Shown piece by piece: positions 19,263-38,100 of a stretch of 64,000 bases of DNA. The notes below the pieces were generated by a model that saw only the letters and a list, made by a program, of their open reading frames with translations, ran no database searches and was not told the DNA's origin. This DNA comes from Anthoceros angustus. Its lineage: Eukaryota; Streptophyta; Anthocerotopsida; Anthocerotales; Anthocerotaceae. The stretch covers positions 1,922,001 to 1,986,000 of the forward strand of contig VJWM01000044.1 of assembly GCA_010909165.1 (NCBI GenBank), written 5' to 3'. The number at the start of each line of letters is the position of its first letter. Position 1 is the stretch's first letter. The translations under genes and the position numbers were made by a program.

Positions 19263-20853
19263 GATCTGAGGTGGGCCATTGGCTGCAGCTGGAGTGGAGC
19301 GTGTTCATCCTCCATTGGGTTTAGGGTTAGAAGCCATCATAGCATTCCTTGATGCCTGTGCGAGTACCTCCTTGTTGTTAGCCTGCTTTCATGAAGATCT
19401 GGATGTGCAATGTACATCCTGTGAGGCTGTGAACTTGATCTGACAGGTTCTGCAAGGCAGGTGCCATCAACATCCTTCTCATCACAGGCTATGCGTCATA
19501 CGATGTAGAGGAAATAATTTATTCGCCATTGTCTATGCCAGAATGCTTGGAGATACAGGTGTCCAGATGTACCTGCGGTGCAGCCACGCATATGTACTTC
19601 ACAGGCGTGGGCATGGGGGAGGGGCACAGACGTCGAACGTCGGTCAAGGAGGTGTGACCATGTGCGATAATGAGCAGCCCAAACATTGAGGTGAGTGCCA
19701 CCTTGCCGCTGCTCACTTCTAATTGAAGGTCTCAGTGACACTCTAAATGGGCATTTATCATCCCGCCTTGACCGCAGTCGTGGCCGTCACCATGCCCATT
19801 GTCCAGGGGCTGGATGCCCGGCTGACACGAGCCGGCGCGAGAGAGGCTCGTCGTTGTAGCTGAGGCTATCTGCGTGCAGACATTTTCTGTGTGTCCCACA
19901 AGACGACAGCGCTGTGACCTCGGATTTCTGTTTCTCCACAGATCCTCGCATCCAGGCAAACTTTGTCCTTATCCTTGGGCAGCGAGCCAACATGCACATC
20001 AATTTAGGGCAGGCTGGCACCTGCGCCCAGTCTCTCCATGAACGACGTTCACATATATCGACAAAAGTCACCTAGCTGACTGACTGTCACCTTGATCAAA
20101 GCCCTAGCCGCCTGGGCCTGAGCCTGGGCTGGTTGGATCCGCAGCCCAGACACATGGGGGATCGCGTTTGGCAGTCCGGCTGCGGCAACCGTTTGACGGG
20201 TTACGAGGAGCTGACTCCCGTCTACATCTGCACGGTGACCTCCGACCGACATGGATTCAGGGACTGCCACCAGATGGACCCTGCATGTACAAGTATGGTC
20301 ATGTACAATTGACCTTGACCACACACCGACGACTTTGCTCTCAACCAGACAAGTGCAACAGAACCCATACACTACACATGTATTATGTATGTGAGCAAGA
20401 GCGATCAGCCAGATGGATTGCTTAAAATCATCAAACAAAAATAATCCGCAAGGAGTGAAAACTGACAACGTTTCTCATGTTCTAGTCTGCAATGTCGGCG
20501 GGGTCACACTGATGCCTCCAGCCTGCTTCCAGATTTGCTGTCCTCCAAAGCAAGTGAAGCTTTTTCACGGGTGCTGCTGAAACGAAGGCCTGAGCACAAC
20601 AAGTAAGGCTTATCAACAATGGTTCACAACCAAGTCTTTCACAAAAAACCTGAAACATTAAGAGGGACTTACACAGGCATAAATACATAAGGTAACGTAA
20701 TTCCGGGGTCCAGCTGCTGCAGACGCGGTGTTCACGAATCCGACAGTCACCACCACCTGCGCAACACACAGTTGGCAGTGGCACTAGCATCACAATGCCA
20801 ATCTTCACAGTGAGGCAACTTGAAACGAAACGGGAAAGTGACTTACTCTACCA

Positions 20854-26277
<5,424 letters not shown>

Positions 26278-26808
26278 CTCTGATCCACGTCCACGTACAA
26301 TTGGGCTCAAGGAAAAGTTTGGTTTCCACAACACGTCCAACTTTGAGCTGCGGAGGACAAGTTGAGCAGATCACATCTGAGACTAACAATGTCCTATCGC
26401 TTTCCCAGCAACTCGAACCGCAGGCGAAAAGGATTAGACACTAGGCTTTTGACACTGGGCAAGACGCTCCCATTATGCTTCAAGCTTTCCTGCTATGATC
26501 GATTGTCAAGTAGGGTAGGTCACTCCCCTATACAGGCCGTGCTCTGTGTGGCTGATTCTTGAGGACTCAGAGGCCTACTAGATTGCTAACAGCTCTTGCA
26601 GGATTTGTAACAGCTTGGATTCAGGGGATTCGATTTGCGCAGCAGGGTATTTTCTATGCAAGTTATGGTCTTGGATCGAAACGTCATGTGTTGGACAGGA
26701 AGTGCGGAGACGAGCGGTGTAGCCCTGAGTGGCTTGTGGGCGCCAGATCCCGTTGACAATGAAACGGAACCTCGCGTGAAGATCTTGAGCTGAATCCTTA
26801 GGTCAGCG
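26278..26808. promoter_or_regulatory. Divergent intergenic region between the helicase and ADAT2
   Basis: About 530 bp separates the two start codons, so the promoters are shared or adjacent. The region is duplicated in degraded form at about 30310-30887: 'gaaaagtttggttt.cca.a.caacg', 'ctttcccag' and 'gtagcccygrgtggctygtggg' occur in the same order. I see no clear TATA box near either start. Confidence 0.5.
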
Positions 26809-27844
<1,036 letters not shown>

Positions 27845-28149
27845 GCCACTTTGTCACGGAGGTGGATTCGCACACGACCCCACCAAGGCTCCCGCGGCAA
27901 GATCCATTGATCAACTCTAGCCTCATGTATCTGTGGTGTGAATTATCATTGCTTTCGTGACATGTTGGTATATTTACGGGACCCTGGCACCCGTGGGGCT
28001 CACCGGAATAGTTCCACATTACCCATGGGGTTTTTTGAGTACCTACCTAATAAACGCACGTCCATTCACGCCAGTTCTTTCCTTGCGCAGCGAGAGATCG
28101 ACTGATCAGCAAGTCTCTTGATATCCAGTGAACCCCGTCAGGAGCAGAA

Positions 28150-28400
28150 AGACTTATCTCCATTATATGGGTTAAAACCCGGTTGCTGTAAATTATAATT
28201 CTCGGTGGGCTTGCCTGCTAGCTTCTGCAGCATGGAACAAGAAACAAGAATATTTGAAACAAAATAGGTACTTACCAACTCAAGCTGTAATTGTAGCCGA
28301 AAATAACAGGTTAGTGGAAGGAGCAGACCGGGGAAAACTCCAAACGATCAATCGTGAAGTAAAGTCTGTTCATTTCCCTAAAGCTAAATCTAGCTGACGA
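28150..28400 (-). pseudogene. Fragment of a class I fructose-bisphosphate aldolase gene (exon piece plus upstream DNA)
   Basis: Read on the minus strand, 28163-28225 encodes EASRQAHREL, a stop, 'FTATGF', a stop. It corresponds to [20 protein letters not shown] of the intact aldolase (33350-33420). Upstream, 28250-28385 matches 34290-34445 of the aldolase 5' side ('actcaagctgtaat', 'gtggaaggagca.accggg', 'actccaa.cgatcaa', 'gtaaagtct'). About 900 bp of intervening intron and all 3' coding exons are missing. It is the aldolase member of the duplicated helicase/ADAT2/aldolase block. Confidence 0.8.
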
Positions 28401-28562
28401 GGCGTCTGCAGCATTGACTGGATGGAGGATTTGGCATCTGGAAGAGACGAGGCGGTCCAACGACATTAACTGTCACTAGTCCCAGGACCGCGACAGCAGC
28501 AAAGATGCAGTGCAGCCGCAGACGTTGATGGCGGAGTAGCGAGGCAGGTGCAGCGGGCCGCC

Positions 28563-30083
28563 ATGGATCCCAGGAACCAGTACAGGCCCGGGGGGGGCCC
28601 GGGCCCGGGGGCGGGAGGGCGCAAGCAGGAATCGTATGTGCAACTGGACCTGGATCACGACGTGCAGGGCCAGCGGTCCCGGGACATGGACGGGTACGGA
28701 GCTGAGAGCTCCAGGGGGGGGCCCTCGCCTCCGCACTACGAGCAGATGCAGCAGCAGCAGGGAGGCCAGCAGTCTCCGGCTGCGCTGCAGAACATCCTTG
28801 AGGGCACCGTCAGGATGGTGTCCATGCTCAACTTCATGAAGGTACAGGTCGAGTGGAGGCGGCGGCAGGAGAGGGAGGAAGCTTGGAAGGAGGAGCAGGG
28901 ATTTCCTGACAAGCTTGGCTATGGCAGGTGGAGTTAGGGGAGACGCAGGACCTCAAGAACAAGGAGCAGATGAGGGCAGCAGGCGCCGAGTGCCTGGGGA
29001 CCTTGCTGTTCGTCTACCTCGGCTGCGGCTCGGTTGTCGCCTCAGGCAGGTGACATAGATCTGGGAACGGCATGGCAGCAATGGCAATGGCCACATGGCT
29101 AGGGCGTGGCGCCAGGGTTTCATTCTTGCTTGCATTGTGGATGCGTTTGTCTGCGCAGGGATGCTGGCGGCGGGGATGACCCCGGCCAGGCTGCTGGTGA
29201 TTGCGCTTGCGCACGGCTTGGCCATCGCGTTTCTGGCGGGGGCGACGGGGGCCATCTCCGGGGGCCATCTCAACCCGGCCGTGACTGTAGCATTTGTGGT
29301 GGCCGGGAAGGAAACCCTGGTGAGGGCCGGGATGTACATAGGAGCGCAGCTGTTCGGAGCGATTTTAGGCGCGTTCCTGCTCAAATGCTCCACGCCTGAC
29401 TACTGGGAAGGGTCGCTGGGATCGCACGACCTGGCCAACGGGATCTACGGGTCGCAAGGGTTTCTCATGGAGGTCCTGCTCACCTTCGTGCTCGTGTTTG
29501 TCATCTTCGGGGTGGCTGTGGATCGGCGGGGACCAGGTTAGGTTATTCTCCCTCAGGCTGGTTTCATTGAGCAAGCAAGGTCCCGTCTGCTGCAATTGAT
29601 GCAAGCTTTGGATCACCAGGCCATGGATGCTTGTGTGCCTGATCTAGGCAGTCTCAACTTGAAGCTGGCTTGCAGGTGTGATTGCACCTATTCCTATCGG
29701 CTTTGCTGTTGTGGTGGACCATTTGGTTGGAGTGCCCTACACCGGGGCCTCCATGAACCCTGCCAGGAGTTTTGGTCCGGCTTTCGTGTCTGGCCAGTAT
29801 GGCACCGCCCACTGGATCTACTGGTTTGGGCCCTGTCTGGGTGCTGCATTTGCCTCTGCAACTTACAGGTGAAGGGTTCTGCTTTTCCTGCTTTGCTGCA
29901 CGTGCGCACAGCTTTCGCATCTGCGCTTTGAGTTCGTACGTAGTTCCTGACCAGGGACTGCTCACCTGCATGTCTTCCTTCAGATACGCCTTTCTGGAAC
30001 CCGCTCTGGCTGAGGCTGAGGCTAGGGAGGCTGCTCTGGCGGCATCGAATTCTTCCCGACCTTCTCGGTCCTCGAGGTCTTGA
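28563..30083 (+). CDS. Aquaporin (MIP family) with a long Gln/Gly-rich N-terminal extension
   Basis: Five exons are proposed: 28563-28841, 28928-29045, 29159-29536, 29676-29868, 29984-30083, giving 355 residues with matching phases. MIP channels pass water or small neutral solutes through membranes. The core shows helix 1 ([20 protein letters not shown]), helix 2, the first NPA box ([16 protein letters not shown]), helices 3-4 ([37 protein letters not shown]), helix 5, the second box ([20 protein letters not shown]) with its pore Arg, and helix 6 ([19 protein letters not shown]). Intron 2 (29046-29158) appears to use a GC donor (gcaggt); a GT donor 3 bases downstream with a closer acceptor would add about 20 residues to loop A. 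The first 90 or so residues ([19 protein letters not shown], then a charged helix) are not part of PIP, TIP, NIP or SIP proteins as I know them. The C-tail is Ala/Glu then Ser/Arg-rich. Substrate and membrane are not predictable. Confidence 0.88.
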
Positions 30084-30089
30084 CACTCG

Positions 30090-30400
30090 TGGCAGGAGAG
30101 ATACTATCTAACCTCCTATCAGCAAATAATCCAGCACCTCGTCAGCTCCTCTCCTCACCCAAGGTTAAAAATTTTAAGAGACCTTGGGGACCCAAGAAGA
30201 ATCAACACCCGGATAACACAGGAGCTGCAAACGTTCTGACCTATTCGGTTCTCATCATCTCCAGCCTGTCTCGGCATCCCTCCTCTTCCGAAACTGCTTA
30301 TGCCTTGATGCCTTCACCTTTAATGCACGTTCAGGTTAGATTGGGGTCATAGAAAAGTTTGGTTCCCACACAACGTTGAACCAAATTTAAGCTGCGTAGA
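30090..30400 (-). pseudogene. Degenerate copy of the helicase 5' end
   Basis: Matches 26100-26370: 'cagctcctctcctcaccc', 'ggagctgcaaac', 'ggcatccytcctctttcgaaact'-like text and 'gaaaagtttggttyccac' are in the same order. The Asp-rich codons of the helicase exon are lost and the frame is broken. Nothing of the ATPase core follows; the adjoining minus-strand DNA is the aquaporin's 3' end. Confidence 0.75.
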
Positions 30401-30639
30401 GGATAGTTGCTGTTTCCCAGCCGCTTGGACTCCGCGGGTTAACAGAATGAGCTACTGCGATCAATTTGAGCAGCAAGGTTGAAGATGTCCCTACGAATTT
30501 TGTATGCAAGCATTATCTCGTTAGCTCGATGAAATGTCTCGTCCTGGTCCTCCCTTCAAGAACTGACATCCAAGCATTAGTCCATTGGAAGTTCCCAGTT
30601 CAGCATCCTAAGGACGGATCACGGATCAGTGCTCGGATG

Positions 30640-30785
30640 GGGTGCCACCCATCCCCAGCTTAATTGGCCCTGGTGGGCTACTTTTATCAACATCATGCCT
30701 TCAGTCTCCGCAGCGTGCGGGTCCGGTGCGGGACTTCGATGTACAGTATACTTCGACATATCTATAAAGGTCTCTGAATTCGCTA
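30640..30785. repeat. Dispersed repeat family R2, copy 2
   Basis: 'gccacccatccccagctta', 'tcaacatcatgccttcagtctcc', 'gcgtgcggg' and 'gcgggacttcgatgtaca' parallel 12545-12710. The insertion sits in the degraded helicase-ADAT2 spacer of the second block. Confidence 0.6.
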
Positions 30786-30887
30786 AACAAAATGTCTCGT
30801 CTTGGACAGAAATTGAGAAGACATGGCGTAGCCCCGGGTGGCTCGTGGGTGCCGGAAGATACTGAGCGGGATCCTCAGGTCGGCGAT

Positions 30888-31905
<1,018 letters not shown>

Positions 31906-32300
31906 GTCTCAATTTTGTGTCTAAAGCCTGCTTACAGTCACGCCACCCCCTCCTTGTGGAGTGAGATACTGATGAGGAACTCTGTTGATGTCCAGTGGAC
32001 TGCCATTAGTTTACGTGCAGAAATATGTTTGTAGAGACTGGTTGCACAAAGCGTGACTGTGGTCACACTTGCACATTTACTGTTTGTTTCCACGTATTTA
32101 CATATGTACTTTTTTGGGATCATTGGATGACTTATGTACGATTAGGTCATTAAATGTCTCATCATTTCCAGTAAATAGATAGGTACATAAACTTCGTGCC
32201 TACTGCCACCTAAGTTCTAAATACACCCGTATGATTGTTTTCCTATGGCTAATCTTATTAATAAGAATAGATTAATTCTTAACATCTATTTGACCAGCGT

Positions 32301-32372
32301 TCCGTAATAGTCTAGTGGTTAGGATACCTGGCTTTCACCCAGGCGACCCGGGTTCGAGCCCCGGTTACGGAA
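32301..32372 (+). tRNA. tRNA-Glu, anticodon TTC
   Basis: Complete 72-nt cloverleaf: acceptor tccgtaa/ttacgga plus discriminator a, D-arm with 'tagtctagtggttaggata' as internal A box, anticodon stem cctgg/ccagg with loop ctttcac (anticodon ttc at 32334-32336), and T-arm with B box 'ggttcgagccc'. No CCA is encoded, as expected for a nuclear gene. A T5 run at 32390-32394 is a good RNA polymerase III terminator. It is nuclear-type, not plastid trnE. Confidence 0.97.
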
Positions 32373-32389
32373 TATGACTCGGCTTAGCC

Positions 32390-32394
32390 TTTTT
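32390..32394 (+). terminator. RNA polymerase III T5 terminator of tRNA-Glu
   Basis: First T run of at least five, 17 nt after the tRNA 3' end. Confidence 0.75.
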
Positions 32395-32482
32395 CATTTT
32401 AGAACATACTAATTCGTCAGAACTTTCAGAACTTTTTAGATATTTAGCTACTTACTATTTTATATTATTAGATCTTAAAAAT

Positions 32483-33560
32483 CTAATATTTATAGTCCTT
32501 GACATGTAGGGATTCTGAAGCTGCACCTCCAGCAGTGGGATCATGAACATATTTGCCTAACGTAGCTTCTGAATTAGCCTTACATCGAGCTAACAAAGCC
32601 TTTTGTGCATCATAAATATTGTCCTTTTTCCCACCCCATGCTTTTAAAGTACTTTGCTGCAAAGCTCTTCCATATGAAAAGGTTAAAGTCCAAGGTTTGA
32701 CGCCATTAAATTTGTTTATAGCATTTAAATTGATAGTAGCTTCTTCCTCACTTTGACCTCCTGAAAGGAAGACAATCCCTGGAACAGCAGGAGGTACAGT
32801 TCTTTGAAGAGCGGTAACTGTACATTTTGCAATAACATCAGGATGAACCTTTTTAGCCTCTGAACCAGGTGTGACCATGTTAGGTTTCAAAAGGGTTCCT
32901 TCTAATAGGACATGTTGCTCATTCAATGCCTTGTAACACGCAGCTAATACCCTTTCAGTAACCTCTTGACATTTTGCAATATCATGAGATCCATCAACCA
33001 AAATTTCTGGCTCGACAATTGGTACCAAGCCATTCTCTTGGCAAATGATGGCATATCTAGCAAGACCCTGAGCATTTTGTTGTATGGCAAGCTCGGAAGG
33101 CTCGTTAGGGCCAATTTTTAAGACAGCTCTCCATTTGGCAAATCTGGCACCAGCTTGATAATAGGTTGCACAACGCTCTGCAAGACCATCTAATCCTTGA
33201 GTGGTTGTCTCTCCATTAGTACCAGCTAGCTCAACTGTACCTTTATCTACCTTGATCCCAGGGATGACACCACCTTCTTCCATCACTTTAACAAACAATT
33301 TTCCTGTTGAGGTTTTTTGATATAGAGTTTCCTCATATAAAATTACACCACTAAGATAGGGTAAAACCCCGGGTGCTGTAAATAATAATTCTCGGTAGGC
33401 TTGTCTATTAGCTTCAATGTTTTCAACATTTATAGCTGCAAATCGCTTGCCAATCGTCCCAGTACTTTCATCTGCTGCAAGAATGCCCTTACCTGGTGTT
33501 GCTATATATTTGGCATTTTTTATTAACTCTTCTGTAAATTTTAAAAATATAGTGTTAATA
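32483..33560 (-). CDS. Fructose-bisphosphate aldolase, class I, cytosolic plant type (main exon)
   Basis: One long minus-strand exon encodes essentially the whole enzyme, which splits fructose-1,6-bisphosphate into dihydroxyacetone phosphate and glyceraldehyde-3-phosphate in glycolysis/gluconeogenesis. Landmarks are [76 protein letters not shown], the Schiff-base lysine in [60 protein letters not shown] and the C-terminal [10 protein letters not shown]. There is no transit peptide. The frame runs open to an apparent start at 33571, but 'aaaatttacag' at about 33549-33559 is a splice acceptor, and the family's first residues (MSAFKGKY-like) are absent, so a small 5' exon lies further upstream and was not found. 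Codons are strongly A/T-ending, unlike the GC-rich ABCB and aquaporin exons. tRNA-Glu lies 110 bp beyond the stop. Confidence 0.93.
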
Positions 33561-33574
33561 TATATTATCAAAAT

Positions 33575-34590
33575 TCACAAAGAAAGGTCAAATGCTTACA
33601 TTAATATGTCAATGAATCTTTTTCTCTATGAAGTAAGGAGCTTTCTTTTCACCTAGAAAAGAGACGAAGAGCTATTTGTATTTGATTGAAAACCAAATCT
33701 TTTCATAGATGTGATCAAGGATTTTGAAGGGTCAATTATTGCATTTGGTAAGCTGGGTTGAGTCAAATTCCGAGTCTCACCGCACTTAGCACAATTGCAG
33801 GCCATTGGAAATCTCACTCTGGAAACTCACTCAGGGAATCCTTACCCCTTATATTGGATCTTTGAATAGAGAGTTACTTAACTAAAGAGATACACTTTCC
33901 TATTTTCAATGATCTCAAAATCAAGGAACTATAGATAAGAGATCTGATCACCATACATGTTAGAAAGAAAACATATTGAACAATATGATGATTTCAAATT
34001 CTTTGTCTTATACTATAAGAGAAATCCAGGCAGATGCACTAAAAAGATGGGAGCGTGCTTTCAGATTAAATTGAATTACTTTAAGTATGTGCTCTCAAAT
34101 TGAGTTGAATTTCCCCATGATTCAAGCTTGATATCTATATACTCAATAATCATATATATGTGCTTTTGTCCTTAAAGCATGATATATAATTACTGAGATG
34201 TGAAGTACCTGTATACTTGTTGGTGAACGCAGACATCTTTACTAAAATAAAGACTTGAAGAAGGCTTACAATTGTCTTCTTGAGGCCTGCAATAAGAATA
34301 TTTCAAGCAAAATAACTCAAGCTGTAATCTTTTCAAAAAAAAAGGAAAAAATGAACAAATGAATAACAAAGGTAATAGTGGAAGGAGCACACCGGGAAAC
34401 TCCAACCGATCAAGTTAGAAGACAGAGTTTTCAATGCCCATGTAAAGTCTTGAAGAAATTATCCCTCAAAAGAAGGACCATGAATAATAGGAAGGGCAAT
34501 CGACGCAACCTTCTATCTCTCGATTTAATTCCAGACTTCAATACCTGGCTTTATTTTATATTAATATATTTTATCATTTTTTATTAGGTG
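33575..34590. other. AT-rich aldolase first intron / 5' region
   Basis: No ORF of interest. The segment 34290-34445 is also present beside the aldolase scrap at 28250-28385, so it belongs to the aldolase gene or its leader. The untranslated first exon and the start codon probably lie near 34360-34480, but I could not place them. Confidence 0.45.
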
Positions 34591-34641
34591 TATGAATATC
34601 ACCCCACGTAGACATAAAAATAACCATCAAAAGGTAGTGTT

Positions 34642-35142
34642 GTGGGGGCAGCTTGTTCCATTGACATCTCACACACTTGCAAGAGCACGGAAGATCGACA
34701 CCTCCGAGCGCATCACACGGTGTACCAGTTTAGGGACTCTGGAAGCGGAATGTGGTATCTGGAATGCACCATCCCTCCATATATGCGTGCCCACAACAGG
34801 GACATTTTATTCCTGGCAGAAAGCGATACACCTTACGGTATACAAAACTTTGCCACAGAAAGAATGATGAGACTCCTTGACGGAGTGTCAATCTCATGCG
34901 TCCGTATGTTACAGCATTGTACAGGCTGCACATCTAGCTACTTGCACGCAAATGCGGTCAAGCAGCCTCATTCCGCTTCACGCATTCGGCGAAGGGCCCA
35001 CGAGAAAGACGTACCTCCAGTCAGACAGCAGCACCTCAAAAGGGCCCCAAGAAATCTAGCTACGAAGATGACCTCAAACAAGCTTGTCCTTCCCCCTTGC
35101 AACGCCGATGCATTACCAAAAGACTCAACGCAACTTGGCTGA
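34642..35142 (+). other. Unrecognised 166-codon ORF, convergent with the IBTK-like gene
   Basis: Open on the plus strand; the segment YQFRDSGSGMWYLECTIPPY followed by RAHNRDILFLAESDTPYGIQ reads like folded protein, while the C-terminal half is basic and low in hydrophobics. The last 18 codons overlap the 3' end of the minus-strand IBTK-like gene. The first codon is not a clear ATG. It may be a gene remnant; I do not recognise it. Confidence 0.25.
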
Positions 35143-38100
35143 CCTCGCTGCTTCCAATGTGTCAAGTTTCACCAGTTTCACATTCTGGTATACACGTCTC
35201 AGCTCCTTCATCGCCTCTTCCTCAATCTGAATGCACCGCAAGGATGAAGGACTCTCCTCATCTGGCTTATACCATCTATTCGGGTTCTCAATGGAAGTTC
35301 CTGGGGAATGGTCTGCATTCACGACAAATCCGCTACTTGCACCATGTGTGGGTCCAAAGGGACTGATCGACTGAGGACTACCCCAAGGATTGCTGCTCCG
35401 CTGGCTCCCTTTATGTTTCCGCTGAACAACAAACGAACCCATCAAAGATTAAACGGACAATGAAGTAAATTGCCAGAGACAATTCAATAACAAATAGCAG
35501 AGATTACCTGCTCCAGCTGGATGTCACGTAAAGATCGCACCGATTGCCCAGGAGAAGCACCTGACCATGGCGGGGGACTTGACTCCAAGAGGCTTTTAGG
35601 AGTTGCCGGAGCAGTAACCACAGCAATAGGTTCAGATGCACGGACAAATGGAGTCCATTGCACCCTCTTGTTCCCACCCTTGAACTCTTCGTGCAGGTTG
35701 TCGCTACTCCCAATGCGGTTTAGGCCCCCACTCTTCACTCCCTTAACAGGTTGTGAATGTTTTGGCGTGATGGGGCTTTGCACCGCTGCTTCAACTGCCA
35801 ACTCTGCTGTCTGACTCGTCTGTATTTCTAGCAATGAATCTGATACCTTGGCAGCTTTAGCTCCTCCCCAGGCAGGACAATCGGCTCTTGCAACTACCCG
35901 TTTTGGAGGAGCTTCCAATGCACCACTCAAAAACATGGACAATCCTCCTTTCTTTGCTTTCTTCTTTGTAGCCGCTAATCCAGGAACAGTTCTGGGAAAG
36001 TGATGCGTAAATTCAGGTGAAAAATCTGAAAGTCAACAGACAAGGAATTGCAATGAGTTGATGAATAAGAAGACATGATCGCCATGCAACTAGCACACAG
36101 ATCCTTGCCTAGAAGGTTTGTGCTTCTGTGGTAATCGAAGGTATCAATTCCACCACGTGCATGCTGAGAGGCTGATTGCAACCTCGCTTTAGCCTCACAC
36201 CAGTTATCCGATGGTGGGATGTCCTACATCCCAACCAACGAGAGGATAAGCAGGAAGGCTTGTTAAACAGGACAGTAGCGTGCAAGAATCAGAACCACCT
36301 CGCAACTCACCTCAGTCCCCACGGATGGTATTTCAGGTTGTACCACCGATGTCACTGGCGTGCTGACATCTTCATCACTTTTTGAAGGGAGTGTCAACTT
36401 CTTCGGCTTCTTTTTACTTGCCTTCCGATGTGACTGAGAAGCATGTGTCTTTTGCTGACTGGTATTCTCCGCAGGCTTAAGATCACCTGTCTCCTTCTGT
36501 TTCTGAATCGACCTGGGGAGGACACCTGACTCCAGAGAGGCAAGAACTTCCTCCAAATGCTGCTTTGTTTGAAGCTTGGCATACTGCTGACTGTCAAGTG
36601 TCTGACCCGTGGAAAGTTTCAGTTCAAGTCCTTCGATCTGCTGCAATTTCTTCCGGACAGCTCGCATCTGCTTCTGAATATCCTCATCTGCAACACTCGC
36701 CAAGTGGTTGACTTCCTCACTGACTCTCACATCTTCTGGTGAAAGCCCAGAAGGATTGTGAGGAAGCATTCCTCGCACTCGAGCACTAATATCGCAACTT
36801 TCCTCTTCACTATCAATAACAGCTGGAAGAGTGGCAGTATGTGTCGGCAGTCGACGATGACTCCAGGGGTGCACGGAACTGGCATCCAATGATTTCTCGA
36901 GTTCAGCCAGCAGTGCTGGTCTCAATTGACCAAACACTGACGACGACATGGTGAGCACGTAACTTAGATTGTGCAGCAACATATCCTGGCCCACAAGAAA
37001 AGGCACAGATCAAACCAACATCTGGGGCTTCTACTGTGGAAGAGCCCTGAAGTCTTACCCAGGAAAATCAACCTCTGCAGGTCATGGTACATACCTCACA
37101 AAAGCTCCGTAGCTTCTCAGCTTCAAGGGCCTCAGCAATTTCGAAGACATGCAGTACATTCTTTGGTTCAACCATAGACTCGATGACAACTTCTTGGCAC
37201 AGTTCCTTGAGGCTAGGCACGACTGGCGCCACCTTATTTACCAGAACCTCAGGCAAGAACTCAAACTCTTCACAGAGTTCTGTATCCTCACCACTTTCTT
37301 CACCTGCTTGATGGGCGCTCTTTGATTCAAGCATTGGCTCAGGCGGATAAACAGGGACAAACAATGATGCTACGACAAGTGAATGATTTTCACCCACAGA
37401 CAAGGTTGTGGCATGCTTGATTCCATGCACACGCATTGGTGCAGGTGGACTTTCCCCTTTACTGTCCTCTCCATCCCAGATGAAAACGCAGCCATCCCCA
37501 GTAACCACAGACGTCCTGTATTTGCCAGCTGCAACTGCAACAGCTTGATGTCCAGACATAGCGAACAACTGCCACATTAGCATAAGCATATTAGCTTGGA
37601 GACAAATGACAGGATTCCTCCACTAATTGCACTTCTCAAGCAGTTCAAGTAACTTGCGGACCTGATGACTTTTAAGATTTTGATCTCCCGAAGACCAATA
37701 GAAAACCGTGCCATCTTCAGAAATAGCTGATGTGTGCATAGTTCCTGCTGCTATGGCAACTATATGCAGTCGCTCTACACGGTGAAACTTCAGAGGTACA
37801 AGACCACTTTTCTTAGTGTTCCGGGTGATTTGCACGCGCCTAGGTGTAACCATCTTATAGCCCCATGTGTACACCTGCACGAAAATTTGCATCTCAGTTT
37901 GACTTGGTGGGTTCAATACAACTATCAAGCTCACCAGAAGTGTACTGTCACACTTACTTCCCCTTCACTTCCAAGAACAACAGTATGATACTTCGAAGCA
38001 GAAATGGATGTCATCTTTTTCCCCTTCAAGTAGTCCACACATCGAGGGGCACAATTATAGGAAGAATTTGACGTCCCATATCCTAATTGCCCTTCAGTGT

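Noticed and set aside
32301-33571. Plastid or organelle DNA insertion (tRNA-Glu next to AT-rich coding DNA)
   Set aside because: The tRNA has the nuclear-type sequence, and the neighbouring gene is a nuclear class I aldolase with a spliced 5' end.
32483-33571. Start codon of the aldolase at 33571
   Set aside because: The first 11 codons are low-complexity intron-like text preceding a good acceptor, and do not match the conserved aldolase N-terminus.
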